A stretch of 64,000 nucleotides of DNA from Semisulcospira habei (Eukaryota > Mollusca > Gastropoda > Semisulcospiridae). The translations under genes were made by a program, and so were the position numbers. The stretch spans positions 166,105,445 to 166,169,444 of the forward strand of contig BTPG01000004.1 in NCBI GenBank assembly GCA_036245525.1, given 5' to 3'. The notes beneath the pieces were generated by a model. The model saw only the letters and a program-made list of their open reading frames with translations, was not told where the DNA came from and did not search any database. Positions 29,001 to 42,213 of this stretch are shown here, one piece after another (the stretch's first letter is position 1; every line of letters begins with the position of its first letter).

Positions 29001-29393
29001 TGCCCGTTTTATTTCACAATTTTGTGTCTAACCGGTCGTTCCATGTCTGTGTGGGCTCCACCCTCTCCGACTCCTTTAAACAGGAGATGGGCGTCCTGCA
29101 GGGCAGCATTTTATCTCCTGTTTTATTTAGCATTAAAATTAATAACATTGTAAAAGCCGTCAAGGATGATTCTGGATGCTCTTTGTTTGTGGACGACTTT
29201 GCTTTGTGTGCACGAGGTCCCTTGAGAGGCGCTTGCAGCTATGCGTTGATCGCATCCAGGGGTGGGTGTCTCTCAACAGATTCAGGTTCTCGCCCTCCAA
29301 GACAATCTGTGTGCATTTTACTAACCAGACGATTTTTTTTCCAGAATCTAGCCTGAGCATTGCTGGAGTGCCAATTAAGGTGGCCGAAGAGGC
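26086..29393 (-). mobile_element. RNase H-bearing LINE (I-like group) with a 5' twin-priming inversion
   Basis: Flanked by a perfect 10-bp target duplication GAAGTAACAA (26076-26085 and 29394-29403). The minus-strand part (27785 down to 26086) encodes the RT C-terminus (FLGVIFDKRLTFRNH) and RNase H (YTDGSKSEDG, FSAELQAI, LSDSLSALQAL, VPGHVGIEGSRIADSAAN), and ends in a tail AAACCCAAATAACAAA. The part from 27787 to 29393 lies in the opposite orientation and encodes the pre-RT region and RT fingers/palm (VVPIPKPGKDPSDPGNYRP, FVDDF), ending IKVAEEAK. That continues exactly where the minus part begins. The 5' end of the ORF is missing. A SINE-like element sits at 28200-28583. Family placement is from motif recall. 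Confidence 0.85.
28200..28583 (+). mobile_element. SINE-like element with (AATC)n tail, nested in the LINE
   Basis: 384 bp flanked by a 12-bp duplication TCACTCCTTGTA (28188-28199 and 28584-28595). Removing it with one duplication restores the LINE reading frame (GASLLV to LLKAFNHIW). The head is G/C-rich and self-complementary without clear pol III boxes; the tail is AATCAATCAA. Related copies at 13216-13580 and 57430-57985 are antisense. Confidence 0.8.
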
Positions 29394-29858
29394 GAAGTAA
29401 CAAGATAAAAATTACGTGATGTCTAGCTACGCTAAACTCGCTGCTGAACGTACATTTGGTATTTATGTATGTGCGTGTGTATGTAAACAAGAGAATCTCC
29501 GATATTTCTGTACACACAAGCTTGAAACTTGGCGAAATACTTTTTTATGTGGGTGGCTAGCCGAGCCTCCGAGCATATTGTAATTGAATGTCTCATTGAA
29601 GACATAAACAACCGTTTATAGGAAGTCAGTTGACGCAGATTAGAGTCCGTAATTTTTTGTCATATTTACTTGAACTTTTGCATATAGCTACATTGGATGA
29701 GTTCGTTAGCCAGTATTGTATCCGTTCAACTTCTTTACTAAAAATTAATTCTTTTCAGAAAATAATTAAAACAGTAAAAAACCTTGACTTCTAGAGAAAG
29801 TCAGACAGTGTCGGTGACGTAAAAAAAGCACTCCGTCACCACGCAGACATATGACGTA

Positions 29859-29944
<86 letters not shown>
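29394..29944 (-). mobile_element. Family X copy 2, remainder, ending in (CT)n
   Basis: 29394-29862 is the reverse complement of 22020-22530 (CCAAATGTACGTTCAGCAGC region, TGACGGAG, ACGTCAC). The (CT)n at 29863-29944 corresponds to the GA tract of other copies. Confidence 0.7.
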
Positions 29945-32410
<2,466 letters not shown>

Positions 32411-32429
32411 TTAAATATAAAATTATGTA

Positions 32430-32665
32430 AAAACAAAAAAAAAAAAAATACGTCATGACAAATGACGTTTGACAAACCAATGACGCGTATGCACTGCGCC
32501 CCCCCCCCCCCCCTTTTATGACGCATTGGCAGATTTGCAAGGCTTTTTCAAAAGGAGATATTTCAACATCAGAATCAAGTCAAAGACAAAAGGTAGAGAC
32601 CCTTGACAGCGAGGACAGCTCGCATATAGAAGAGACTTTGTGGGTTATGGTTCATCCCATCATTT
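32430..32665 (-). mobile_element. Family X fragment
   Basis: Reverse complement of the left end of the family (TTTGTGGGTTATGGTTCATC at its right border; TGACGTTTG region inside). A C-run interrupts it at about 32500. Confidence 0.65.
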
Positions 32666-32711
32666 TATTGTGTGTGTACTTTGTTGGTTGTTCTCCCCCC
32701 CTCCCCCTCCC

Positions 32712-32744
<33 letters not shown>

Positions 32745-33228
32745 TTGATTGTTCGTTTAAACTAGGGTGAAGGACACATTACTGCAAGGGAGAGAAGTGG
32801 CTTTCAAACGACATAACATTTTTTTCAATTCGGTAAGAAGAATGTGTGCTTTGACCAGGTTTGAAAGTAGGCAAAATGTACATATTTTGAGGGGGAAAAA
32901 TGTAAACAAACTCAGGGAGCTTTGTTTATTTAACATCTATGGGTGTTCGATAAAAGCGCTGAGGAAACAAGGGTATGTTTTCGCATAGAGGACACTCAAA
33001 ACTTGCATAAAATCCGGAAAACCCAAAATAGCCAACGTGACAGATTTTTTCACATTGGAAGTGTCCTAGCTCACCTTAATAATGACATGACCGAGGTGAT
33101 TGAAAATATAAACACTTTCATTATACTCGTGTTTTCTTCATATCTGCAAATTACTGTTGTTGTTTTGAATTTTTTAATTCGAGACACACACACATACACG
33201 CACACACATGCAAACACAAACACACACA

Positions 33229-33287
<59 letters not shown>

Positions 33288-33291
33288 TATG

Positions 33292-33830
33292 GAGTACAAA
33301 ATGGCGTCGCCCATATATCAAATGTACCGTCGCAGAAATCATAGGCATAATTGCGTGTACAGACAACGTTTCGAGCACGGTATAAGCACGTATCAGAGGT
33401 TTCGCTATCGCCCAGCTGACATCCGTCGCATCATCAACGAAATAATACTAATAATAGGGATGTATGTGATCGTCCGGTTCTACACCTGTGTATTTTTCTG
33501 TGGGCTGGCGATTGGGTGCCTGATAGGTGGGGGCAGGGGATCTAACTGTTTGTCTGTCCAGTGCTGGTATGTGTACAGTTCTACCAGCGCTAGCCTCACC
33601 TATCTGGTTTGTAAGTATCAATTTACTAAGAAATGATCCAAAGTTGGGATACAATGGCACAGGGTAAATTTCATCTGAAAAGCAGGTTCTAACAGCTCTC
33701 TGCTTTTATTTGTCCGGAATCTTTCAAATCATAGGTGGTGGCGTGAAGGTCTTCAGGTCAACGGTTTCCAGAGTCAGTCACCGTGCCATTGCCATCTCGA
33801 AGTGCTGTGCGTAGAAATCTTGCAGCGGAA
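33292..33830 (+). pseudogene. PIF/Harbinger transposase (HARBI1-like) relic
   Basis: The N-terminal part MASPIYQMYRRRNHRHNC and FRYRPADIRRIINEI, then, after a 160-bp palindromic insertion, NDPKLGYNGTG, a stop, and QVLTALCFYLSGIFQ, STVSRVSHRAIAI. In HARBI1 proteins this reads L-x-ALRFxATGSFQ ... SKxTVSRxxHR. The catalytic DDE part is not visible. Degenerate and surely inactive. Confidence 0.6.
33463..33625. mobile_element. Palindromic element I, copy in the HARBI1 relic
   Basis: Carries GTATTTTTCTGTGGGCTGGC, GGTGCCTGATAGGTGGGGGC and the closing arm TAGCCTCACCTATCTGG. It splits a transposase frame. Confidence 0.65.
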
Positions 33831-33837
33831 GAAATGC

Positions 33838-34134
33838 TGACGTCACAGTAGAACTCGATAAAGAACTGATGACGTCACAGCTGTAATTAACATTCGCTAT
33901 CTTCAAGGTAGCCGCTAGGGATGCACGCTACTTTATGCAACCCCATTAGCGAATCAAGTTAGCTGTCAGCTAGCTATCTTACAGCTAGGCTTTAGTTTTA
34001 GACATGTAGCGTCTAATTTAGCACCACCCCCCTCCCCCATCCCACCCCCCTCTCCCTCCTGCTGCGCACCCGGATAAGTTTAAGATAGGAACATCTATGG
34101 GCTGGGTCATCCCATTTTGTATGCTCTGACGTCA
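33838..34134. promoter_or_regulatory. Three perfect CRE palindromes upstream of the P4HA gene
   Basis: Exact TGACGTCA occurs at 33838-33845, 33870-33877 and 34127-34134, with near matches at about 34144 and 34162. TGACGTCA is the CREB/ATF site. The nearest is about 100 bp before the first ATG. Function is inferred; the two distal sites fall in a transposase relic. Confidence 0.4.
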
Positions 34135-34237
34135 CGTATGTTCTGGCGTCACGTTTTGAATGGTACGTCATCTGTTTTATGGTCGACCCTAGCAGTGGCA
34201 CTACGGGTCCGAGTACACACACTTTCTGACAAAGATT

Positions 34238-35944
34238 TTGGCGCAGTGTGCTCCATGGACTGAATCAGTAATGGCTAGGACTGTCAGCGTTGTGTGTCTT
34301 TGTAAAATGTTGCCAGAGATAGCTTTGCTAATTTCCATCTCCTTTGGGATGACGCACGCTGACGTCTGTAGCTCGATGCACAGACTTCTTCAGTATGCAC
34401 GTGTTGAGGAAGAAATGTTCACAATTCTGCAGGAGTACGTCAACCTCGAAAACAAGGAGTTGAACAGGATAGTAACAGAAGAACTGGGCATATTCGCCGT
34501 TACTACGCCTGAAGCACGTCGCCAGATGATGGTTCACCCGAACAGCGGTTTTGACCTCATTGCTCGTTTTCCAGATGTTTGGATGGTGCTTGGAAAAATA
34601 CTGCCGGCCTTTTGGTCTCGCATAGACCGCATGAGTCAAGCTTTGCCAAAACCGACTGACTTGAATTATGCTCTCACGGCTTTGATTCGCATACAATACT
34701 TTTACCGTCTGAATGCTATTGACATGTATCGAGGCGACTACCTGGGCTATCACGGACCAGCCCTTTCTACATCGGCAGCTGTACATCTGGGGAATCACGC
34801 TTTTCACGCCGGCTACGTCGAGCTGTCACGGGACTGGCTGCAACTGGCCGCGGAGAAGCTGAGTGTTGCTGCTAGAACGTCAAAACCCGTGGACCGTGGC
34901 CTGGCTGAGCATGGGCATTTTATCGCTTTGCTCATGCTCTGTCGTGCTCACCTGACTATGAACGACACCAGCACGGCGAGGAAAGCGTGTGGTAACAAGA
35001 ATTTCTACAACAGGTTACCTCGATATCTGCAGAGCAGCCAACACGTCCAGCAGATGGAGCAAGCGTTGAAAGGTGGGGAGAACACGTTTGTCGACACCTA
35101 TCAATCCTCCAAGTTTGAGTTTGATCCAGCTACCAGTGACCTATGTTTGCGACACAAGGGTAAGAGACTGGCGACGGTCCATCCTCACCACGTGTGTCGG
35201 TACAAGCCAGCCCTGCACTGTCCCTTCCAGCGCTACAAGGAAGAAATCCTCTCTGTGGTGCCCTACGTATCCCTCTTCTATGACGTCATCAACGATTGGG
35301 AGATAAAAAGACTGAAGGAGATGAGCAGCAGCGAGATGAAGATAGCAGACAAGTTGTACACCCAACAAGTGAGAGTGAGTGAACAAGCCTGGGTGTATGA
35401 CAAACAAGACCCAGTGGTGGCCAGACTGTCCCAGAAAGTGGAGGCCATCACGGGACTGGACACATCTAACTCAATCGAAGATTTCAACGTGCAAAACTAC
35501 GGACTTGGGGGACATTACCACCAGCACGAAGACAGCCCCTATGGCCCTATGAAGACGGGCCCGTATGAGAAAACGTATGAGACATCTATGAGACTGGCGA
35601 CCTTTATATTCTACATGACTGACGTGGAGAGAGGAGGCTTCACCGTGTTTTCCAAGCTTGGCATATCCGTGGCGCCTGCGAAGGGAATGGCGTTGTTCTG
35701 GTATAACTTTGAGCCGGACCTGGAGGAAAGGCGGGACGCGATAGGGTACGGAAGCACTACACATGGGGGATGCCCGGTGGTGGTGGGAAACAAATGGATT
35801 GCCACGCGATGGATTCACCCTCACATGAACCTGTTTCGCCGTCCGTGTGGCATCACGCCCAATGCCACTCAGCTTGACGTCGAGAGGGTCGTGAGGTCAC
35901 GCTTTGACGTCATGCGTTCCGCTGTGAGCGGGCGTGCTGAATGA
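34238..35944 (+). CDS. P4HA: Prolyl 4-hydroxylase alpha subunit, intronless
   Basis: An ER-lumen enzyme that, as an alpha subunit with protein disulphide isomerase, hydroxylates proline in collagen-like chains using Fe(II), 2-oxoglutarate and ascorbate. The 568-codon frame has no intron. Met1, Met12 or Met24 could start it; Met24 is followed directly by a good signal peptide (MLPEIALLISISFGMTHA). Residues about 45-165 fit the P4HA N-terminal dimer domain, 190-290 the peptide-binding TPR region, 400-530 the 2OG-Fe(II) dioxygenase. Iron ligands: His430 and Asp432 in YHQHEDSP, distal His509; Lys519 (GNKW), ten residues on, binds 2-oxoglutarate. All key residues are kept. Potential N-glycosylation sites NDT and NAT are present, and there is no KDEL. 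Length suits the family (human about 535). An old retrocopy that stayed functional, or a mollusc-type intronless paralogue, are both possible. Confidence 0.94.
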   Translation: MAQCAPWTESVMARTVSVVCLCKMLPEIALLISISFGMTHADVCSSMHRLLQYARVEEEMFTILQEYVNLENKELNRIVTEELGIFAVTTPEARRQMMVHPNSGFDLIARFPDVWMVLGKILPAFWSRIDRMSQALPKPTDLNYALTALIRIQYFYRLNAIDMYRGDYLGYHGPALSTSAAVHLGNHAFHAGYVELSRDWLQLAAEKLSVAARTSKPVDRGLAEHGHFIALLMLCRAHLTMNDTSTARKACGNKNFYNRLPRYLQSSQHVQQMEQALKGGENTFVDTYQSSKFEFDPATSDLCLRHKGKRLATVHPHHVCRYKPALHCPFQRYKEEILSVVPYVSLFYDVINDWEIKRLKEMSSSEMKIADKLYTQQVRVSEQAWVYDKQDPVVARLSQKVEAITGLDTSNSIEDFNVQNYGLGGHYHQHEDSPYGPMKTGPYEKTYETSMRLATFIFYMTDVERGGFTVFSKLGISVAPAKGMALFWYNFEPDLEERRDAIGYGSTTHGGCPVVVGNKWIATRWIHPHMNLFRRPCGITPNATQLDVERVVRSRFDVMRSAVSGRAE

Positions 35945-36084
35945 AATCCAAACACGGGTAATGGGGACATAACTCTTGTGTGCACCACCATAGTGCAAAC
36001 AAGAGTTAGTGACCGTCACCTGTCTGAGGACTCCTGTTATACCATGCGACTTATTGTTCTAGATGTTGCAGGTATTGACTGATC

Positions 36085-37316
36085 ACTTCATTCCGGATGT
36101 TACGTTTGTGGTTGTGTTATTCTTTTGTGTGTGTTGCTCACAGGAAAGATCCGATATTCATTTGAGTTATTTTGGATAAGAATTACGTGCCTTTTTAGTA
36201 GGATTCATTTTCTATTGCTTGGAGAATTGCGGTCGATTTCTGTTGTGTAGCTAAATGACGCGCTTTTTCCTTACATTGTTGTCAAATTTAATCTACTGGA
36301 ATGTTCGGACAGGATCGCGACCTTTCTAGTGACTTCAGATATGACGTAAAAGCTTTTGTGGAGTAAACATGTTTGGCGATAGTTAGCGACATTTAAGGCC
36401 CCGCTACACATGCCCGGTTTTGAGGCCGATTCCCGATCAGTTTCGAATCGGTAGGTGATCGGACCGGACTGCAAAAACGTGTGCACTGCCACACATTCCC
36501 CGACTTTATTTAGCCGACCGGTTTGAACCGAAGATCAAAGTCGTACCTGTTCTGCAAAATGGCTGCTAGTTTTGACAGTGATGATGATGTGCTTGCATTA
36601 TCAGCAGTTTTGCATCATATTCGGGAAGAGGCGCGCGAAACATCAGCAACGGCGGTGGTACTGATCACAACAGGCGTGTTCCGCCATTTGCAAACTAAAA
36701 CGACATGCTTTGCGAGACGCGCTCTGATTGGTTGAAGCTTACGATCGGGACCGATTCGGATCGGAAAAATAGAGCAGGTTCTAGACACCCGATTCCCAGC
36801 CGATTGGGACCGGATCGGATAATTGACGTCATCCGATCGCAATCGGATCGGAATCGGCTTCAAAATCGGGGCACGACCGGCACGTGTGGCGGGGCCTTTA
36901 CGGACTGCACGGATTTTCCCGAGATATTAGTGGAAGGTTGTAGTCGGATCTAGAGTGTTCTTTTTCATGAATATTAATGAGTTGGTTGAATTGTGCAGTT
37001 TGGGGGATTGTTCTGGAAATCTGTAATAGTATAAAAAGCGGGTGTTAGCAAATTATGTGTGTACATTATATGAAAGACGCAGTGTGTCAAAAGTGTTGAT
37101 GCATTGTAGAGGAGACAGTGTATCAGTGTTGGTGCATTGCATGGAGGTCGCAGTGTGTCAGAATTGTAGATGCATTGTAGAGAGACAGTGTACCAAAGTA
37201 TGGATGCATTTGTGGATGCATTGTGCTGAGATTGCATCGAGAGAAAACAATATTGTTGGAACTGCTACTCCAGTGTGGTCTACAACCTTATGCCACTTGT
37301 TACGAGTTGCAGCTGA

Positions 37317-37347
<31 letters not shown>

Positions 37348-37410
37348 TAATCAAGAACCCTACATGGGTGCGTCTGGTGTGATACTACGACTACGACTAC
37401 AACATAACAC
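36085..37410 (+). repeat. Dispersed repeat family E, copy 1
   Basis: Matches 60940-61700 in reverse complement (GATCCGATATTCATTTGAGT, TTCTTTTTCATGAATATTAA, GTTGCAGCTGAGTG). A TATAAAAAG box at about 37031 and the layout suggest an LTR-like unit, but ends are not fixed. It carries the PIF MITE (36396-36897) and a poly-T run at 37322-37348. Confidence 0.6.
36396..36897. mobile_element. PIF/Harbinger-type MITE
   Basis: Terminal inverted repeats AGGCCCCGCTACACATGCC and its partner CGTGTGGCGGGGCCT; 3-bp duplication TTA at 36393-36395 and 36898-36900. The inside is rich in GATCGG palindromes. 3-bp TWA targets are typical of PIF/Harbinger. Confidence 0.65.
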
Positions 37411-37479
37411 CGGGCAACATTTTCTCGGACGCTATGCAAGCCACCATCTTCAAAATTGGCCAAGGATACTTTGTGGCAA

Positions 37480-38110
37480 GACTTTTCTAAACATACCAAT
37501 TTTATTTTTCATAGGTCAAGGTCAAAAGGGATCAGGAAATAGGTCAAAAGGGCCAGAAATTGACAACATTTATTTTTTCTCAAATACCATTCACAACTTT
37601 AAACTGAAACTTGATACAAAGACACCTGATGGCAAGACCTTTTTATGCATACTAATTTGGTTGACCCGTGGAAATGTCAAGGTTCACAAGAGATCAGAAA
37701 ATAGATAAAAAAATCTTCTTTCTTTTTTTTAAAATATTTTGTTTTAAACAAAAGATGTGGGGTTTTCTCGAATTAAAACCCAAACTTGGTACAGAGATAC
37801 CTGATGGCAAGAACGTTCTATGCATACTAATTTGGATGACCCCTCGAAAAGATCATAGTCACAAGAGATCAGGAAATAGGTCACAAATAGCCATTTTTAC
37901 CCCAATTTATTTTTCTAACAAGAGATCAAGAAAGAGGTCAAAATATCCATATTATATCCATATTTTGACAAAAGATTTTTTTTCTCAATCACTGTTTACA
38001 ACTTCCATCTTAAATCTGGTACAGAGACACCTGGGGCCGGGTGCACAACAGGCAGTCACCGCTTTATCTGTCATGGGCCGGGTGCACAACAGGAGCCTCA
38101 GCCGTCAGTT
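37480..38110. repeat. Degenerate ~175-bp direct repeats
   Basis: CTGATGGCAAGACCTTTTTA and ATGCATACTAATTTGG recur near 37627 and 37800; ACAGAGACACCTG at 38022. At 38034 and 38085 GGGCCGGGTGCACAACAGG occurs twice. Confidence 0.5.
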
Positions 38111-38271
38111 TAACTCTACCAGTCAGCTAAAGTCTTTAAGTTATAAACACACTCAGCTACCTGCGGATGCACGAACGCATTTTAGACTAGCTAACAGCTA
38201 TATTAACGTGGGAACTTTAGAGTTGGTCCGAGCAGCACTAGCAACAAGTTAGAACCAAGTTAGGAGTAAAC

Positions 38272-39030
38272 AAGATGGGATGAACCATAACCCACAAAGT
38301 CTCCTCTGTGCGAGAGCCCTAACCCACAAAGTCCCTTTTATATGCGAGCTGTCCTCGCTGTCAGGGGTCTCTACCTGTTGTCTTTGATCTGATTCTGATG
38401 TTGAAATGTCTCCTATTGAAAAAGACTCGCAGATTTGCCAATGCGTCAATGAGCTATATATGGGGCACAGTGCATACGCGTCATTGGTTTGAAAAACGTT
38501 ATTTGTCATGACGTAATTTTAGTTTTTATGTAAGAGTTTCACTTTGCCTTATCGACTTGAAAAAAATGGTTACAAAACTAGAATTTCACGGTAAAATTGC
38601 AGTCCTACTATTATGTGTGAAATTAGGTTGACTTTACCTAGATATATAAGATAGATACATAATAAATCAGGTTGACTTTACCTAGATACATAAGATAGAT
38701 ACATAATATTCTACTGTACACGCACATGCTTTTTTGTCAGCGCGTCGATGTGTGTGCGAGAGAGAGACAGACAGAGAGACAGAGAGACGTCGTATAGAGA
38801 GTATTGCGTCGATGTCTGCGTGTGACGACGTTGCTGCTTTTACGTCACTGTCAGTGTCTGATTTTCAATAAGACATTCATTTTTCTGGGAGGCTCTCTTA
38901 GGCACCCCTTGAACGAAGCACTTCCCCAGGTTACAAGCTTGCAGGTACACAAATGTTGGAGATTCTTCGTGTTTAAATACATACGTACACGCACACGCAC
39001 ACACATGGGTAGTTCTCAGAAACATGGCCC
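38272..39030 (+). mobile_element. Family X copy, diverged
   Basis: Starts GGGATGAACCATAACCC, with a short duplicated start (CCCACAAAGTC twice), and keeps the GAGCTGTCCTCGCTGTCA and GACGTTGCTGC blocks. Shortened on the right. Confidence 0.65.
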
Positions 39031-39191
39031 AAGGGGACTTTTAAAACAAAACAAAAAAACTGCATTTGTTTCCAGATGCGCTGTTTCTGAAATGCTGTCA
39101 GTGTTTGTTTGAGACATAATAAATAAATATTCACCAAAATATTACTATCTGTGAATAAAATTCCTCTGTCTTCAATGTTGTTAAAAAGGCT

Positions 39192-41570
39192 TGTCACGAC
39201 GGGCCCCCGCTTCCGGGACGCGAACTATGAGCTCTACAACTCGAGACACACCCGACCCACACTAACACAAACCTAACACAAACACCAGAGGAACAATGAC
39301 GACGACATTTATTACATATAACCCTAACAATTTTCAACTATTCTCACGCAATCCTAAAAAAAAGCACTCACATGTCACATTCACACACACATACGTCCAA
39401 ACTTCCCACTCCGAATATCCGTTAAACACAATTCAAAATAACAAATATATAATAAAACAAATATCCTAAATAAAATACAAAATAATATATAATAAGACTG
39501 CGATCCTTTATAATACAGACAAAAACTTAGACTGAAAAGCTTAAGGCACAAGCCACCGGACCCCGACGGAAGCACAAGCGTCAAGCGTTAACGCTAGTTA
39601 AGCCAACGCCTTTGCTTCCGCGAAGAGTCCCTTACAGCACGTGGCTCCTTAAGTAACACAGTATTTCAAATAGCACAATATCAAATATACGATGAACCAA
39701 ATATGCTTACTAAAACACAAATGAAGATCGAGAAAATGAATATAGTTCGCAAGCTACTGAATCTCCCCAGCGGGAGACGAATGACAAGTTCGAATTAAAT
39801 CACAGCACAAGGCTTCTTTAGCTACACAATGTTTCAGAGTAAACAATATCACGTATACAAATGGAGCAAATATCTTTAATTTAACACGACTGACGGTTGA
39901 ATAAACTCAATACATTCCACGTCACCGGACCTTCTCGCCGGAAGCACAACCGTTAAGTTCAGCTCAGCTCGACGCTCTTGCTTCCGCGATAAGGCCTTCC
40001 GTAACAAAGGCTGTCTGTGATGAAACTCTATGCTCATGCATAGTGTTCACACAGTAGTGTAAATACGGTACAGTAGTTGTCAACGGTTTGTTTTGTGCCG
40101 ATAGTCCGTGAGGCCGAGATCCACGTGGAATCTTAAAGGAACGTTTAACACGGGGAGTTTTAGTGAGTTATAGGCAAGAGCTCAGTCTGGCAGAACTGTA
40201 GAAACAGTAGTACGAGCTTTACTGTCAGAGGGTACAGACGTGTGTGAGATACCTTAGCCCGTATTCCAAGACTCTGTAACCTAGAATTCAGGTATGTTTC
40301 TATATATGTATTATTGATAGTTGCATTACTTAAAGACGGTATGCGTTGGTAAGAGTAATTTGGTTGTAGAGCGTTGTTTGGGTTGGTTCAGTTATGTTGG
40401 TTTGGAATTCAGTGAGGTAACCGGTGTTTTTCGTATACAGTTATTTACTGAGCTGGATAACTTAACGAATGTGAGGGGTGTATGTCTAAGTTGCTATGAA
40501 GGTAGTACGTGGTTGGTTAAGCATAGTCTTTTCCAGTGTATAGAATAGTGTATGGTGAGAGTGTTAGGTTATAGTCTGTTCCAAGGTAGTGACAGAGATA
40601 TGGGGGTGTTACGAAAGTGGTCGGGTTGTGAAGCACGTGTGTGTGTGAATGAACGAGTGAGTTATTTGTATCAGCCAGGTTACGTAATGTTTCTCATATG
40701 ATCCAATATGTTGTGTGTTTAGTAAGTGTTACGTTTTAGAACTTTGTTACTGTTCAGAGTGCTTGTCGAAGTTGGAGCAACAGACGCCGAGACGTCAGTC
40801 ACCAGGGACCTAATGCGAGGTCATCTCTCCATCTCTTCACTCGGGGAGTGAGCGGCCGGTGCCAAGACACTTGGGTCACAGCGAAGATACAGTACGAGTA
40901 AGGAGGACGTCCACGATACGAGTGACAGGACGACTCGAGGAGCGTACGAGAAGGGACTTGCACGCCTAGACGTGAAAGGACTGAACGTAACCAGGCGAGA
41001 ACACCAAACAGGTTGGAGAGTGAGAGACTAATACCTAGCCTGGCAGTGATATTGTGTGTATGTGGATGTGGTGTTAAGACGTGATAGTGGGAAAAAAGTG
41101 GTGTATATAGTTGTGATAGTTTGTGAGCATTCTTCTTTTATTTTTTATTGTGTATAAACGTTTCGTTAGAAAGGAAGCCCGTGAGTTGCGTTTTTACCGC
41201 ATGAATGCGCCCGTCTGAGTCAGTGGCGCTGTATGCGTCTGTTGTGCGAGAGTCTGTGCGTACGACTGGGGGCAAGTCTGCGTGCGTTACACTGTCTTTA
41301 AATAATACAATCTCTCAAAAGCTTTCCGTCACTGTGACAAAGCTCCTCTCACAACATTGTCACGTGGAGATGAAATAAATCTCACAACGTTCTTTACAAC
41401 ATTATAAACATACAAAACTTTACTTAAATAGGTTAGAAATAATTAAATGGGACGACCCGGCCTGACTAAACACGGGGCGTGCCACGACGCTCGCAACAGC
41501 ACCCAGGTACGGCGTCGTAGCCCAACAAGGCGGAGTGACACAGCCAGCCTCCACTCTCAGTACCACAGCA
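39192..41570 (+). mobile_element. LTR of a second retrotransposon (LTR2), with LTR1 nested in it
   Basis: Starts TGTCACGACGGGCCC and ends CCACAGCA, followed at once by TGGTGGCAGAC, a primer-binding-site-like sequence as in Gypsy elements. Without the nested 1281 bp it is about 1.1 kb. No matching 3' LTR or pol gene is visible, so the element is truncated. Confidence 0.55.
40016..41291 (+). mobile_element. Solo LTR (LTR1), 1276 bp, nested in another LTR
   Basis: Begins TGTGATGAAA and ends GCGTTACA, with a 5-bp duplication CTGTC at 40011-40015 and 41292-41296. No ORF. A truncated antisense copy lies at 15220-15800 with the same TGTGATGAA terminus. Confidence 0.8.
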
Positions 41571-41970
41571 TGGTGGCAGACTTAACCGGTTAGTTCTTTA
41601 AGGTTTAGGCCGTTGAATTTGGACCATTAGATTAGGTGCACTAAAACACAGGTGCAAAAATACACATAAATAACTAACAAAAGAAACAAGATAATCACAT
41701 CACCCTTCCCACAACTTTAATTGCCGTCTTTTATATTCCCTTCACCTCTCTCCCGCAACAATAAATTCAACCTCAACAAAATACATATTTACACGTCACC
41801 ACATGACTCACTTCCGAATTCACCCTCTGACGCTAAATACTACAAAATACAGATGACATTCACTTCTACATTCTATACTTACACTTGCCCCCCAGTACAC
41901 ACTAACCAAAATAATAACAGAACAAGCAAACACAAACACCACCCCCTCCCCCCCCCCCCACCTCGAGCAA

Positions 41971-42213
41971 ATGGCCACTAAAGAATTGTTGCGTGTACTT
42001 ACTGCCATCCGTGAAAACGCCCTGGCTAGGACGAAGACAAACAAGGACAAGACAAGCCAGGGGTTAAGTCATCGCAGCTCTTCTTTTCTTCTCCTTCTTC
42101 GGACACCCGTACCGGGACGACCAGAACCGTATAGCAGGGCCGATACAAAAAGAACGACACAGCTGCTTTCGGCCTTTAGCAAATGGCGAACCACGCCTGA
42201 AAGATCACCCTAG
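41971..42213 (+). other. Short reading frame downstream of LTR2, possible gag start
   Basis: 80 codons, MATKELLRVLTAIREN onward, basic, 400 bp after the putative primer-binding site. No family recognised. It may be the remnant of a gag start or chance. Confidence 0.25.
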
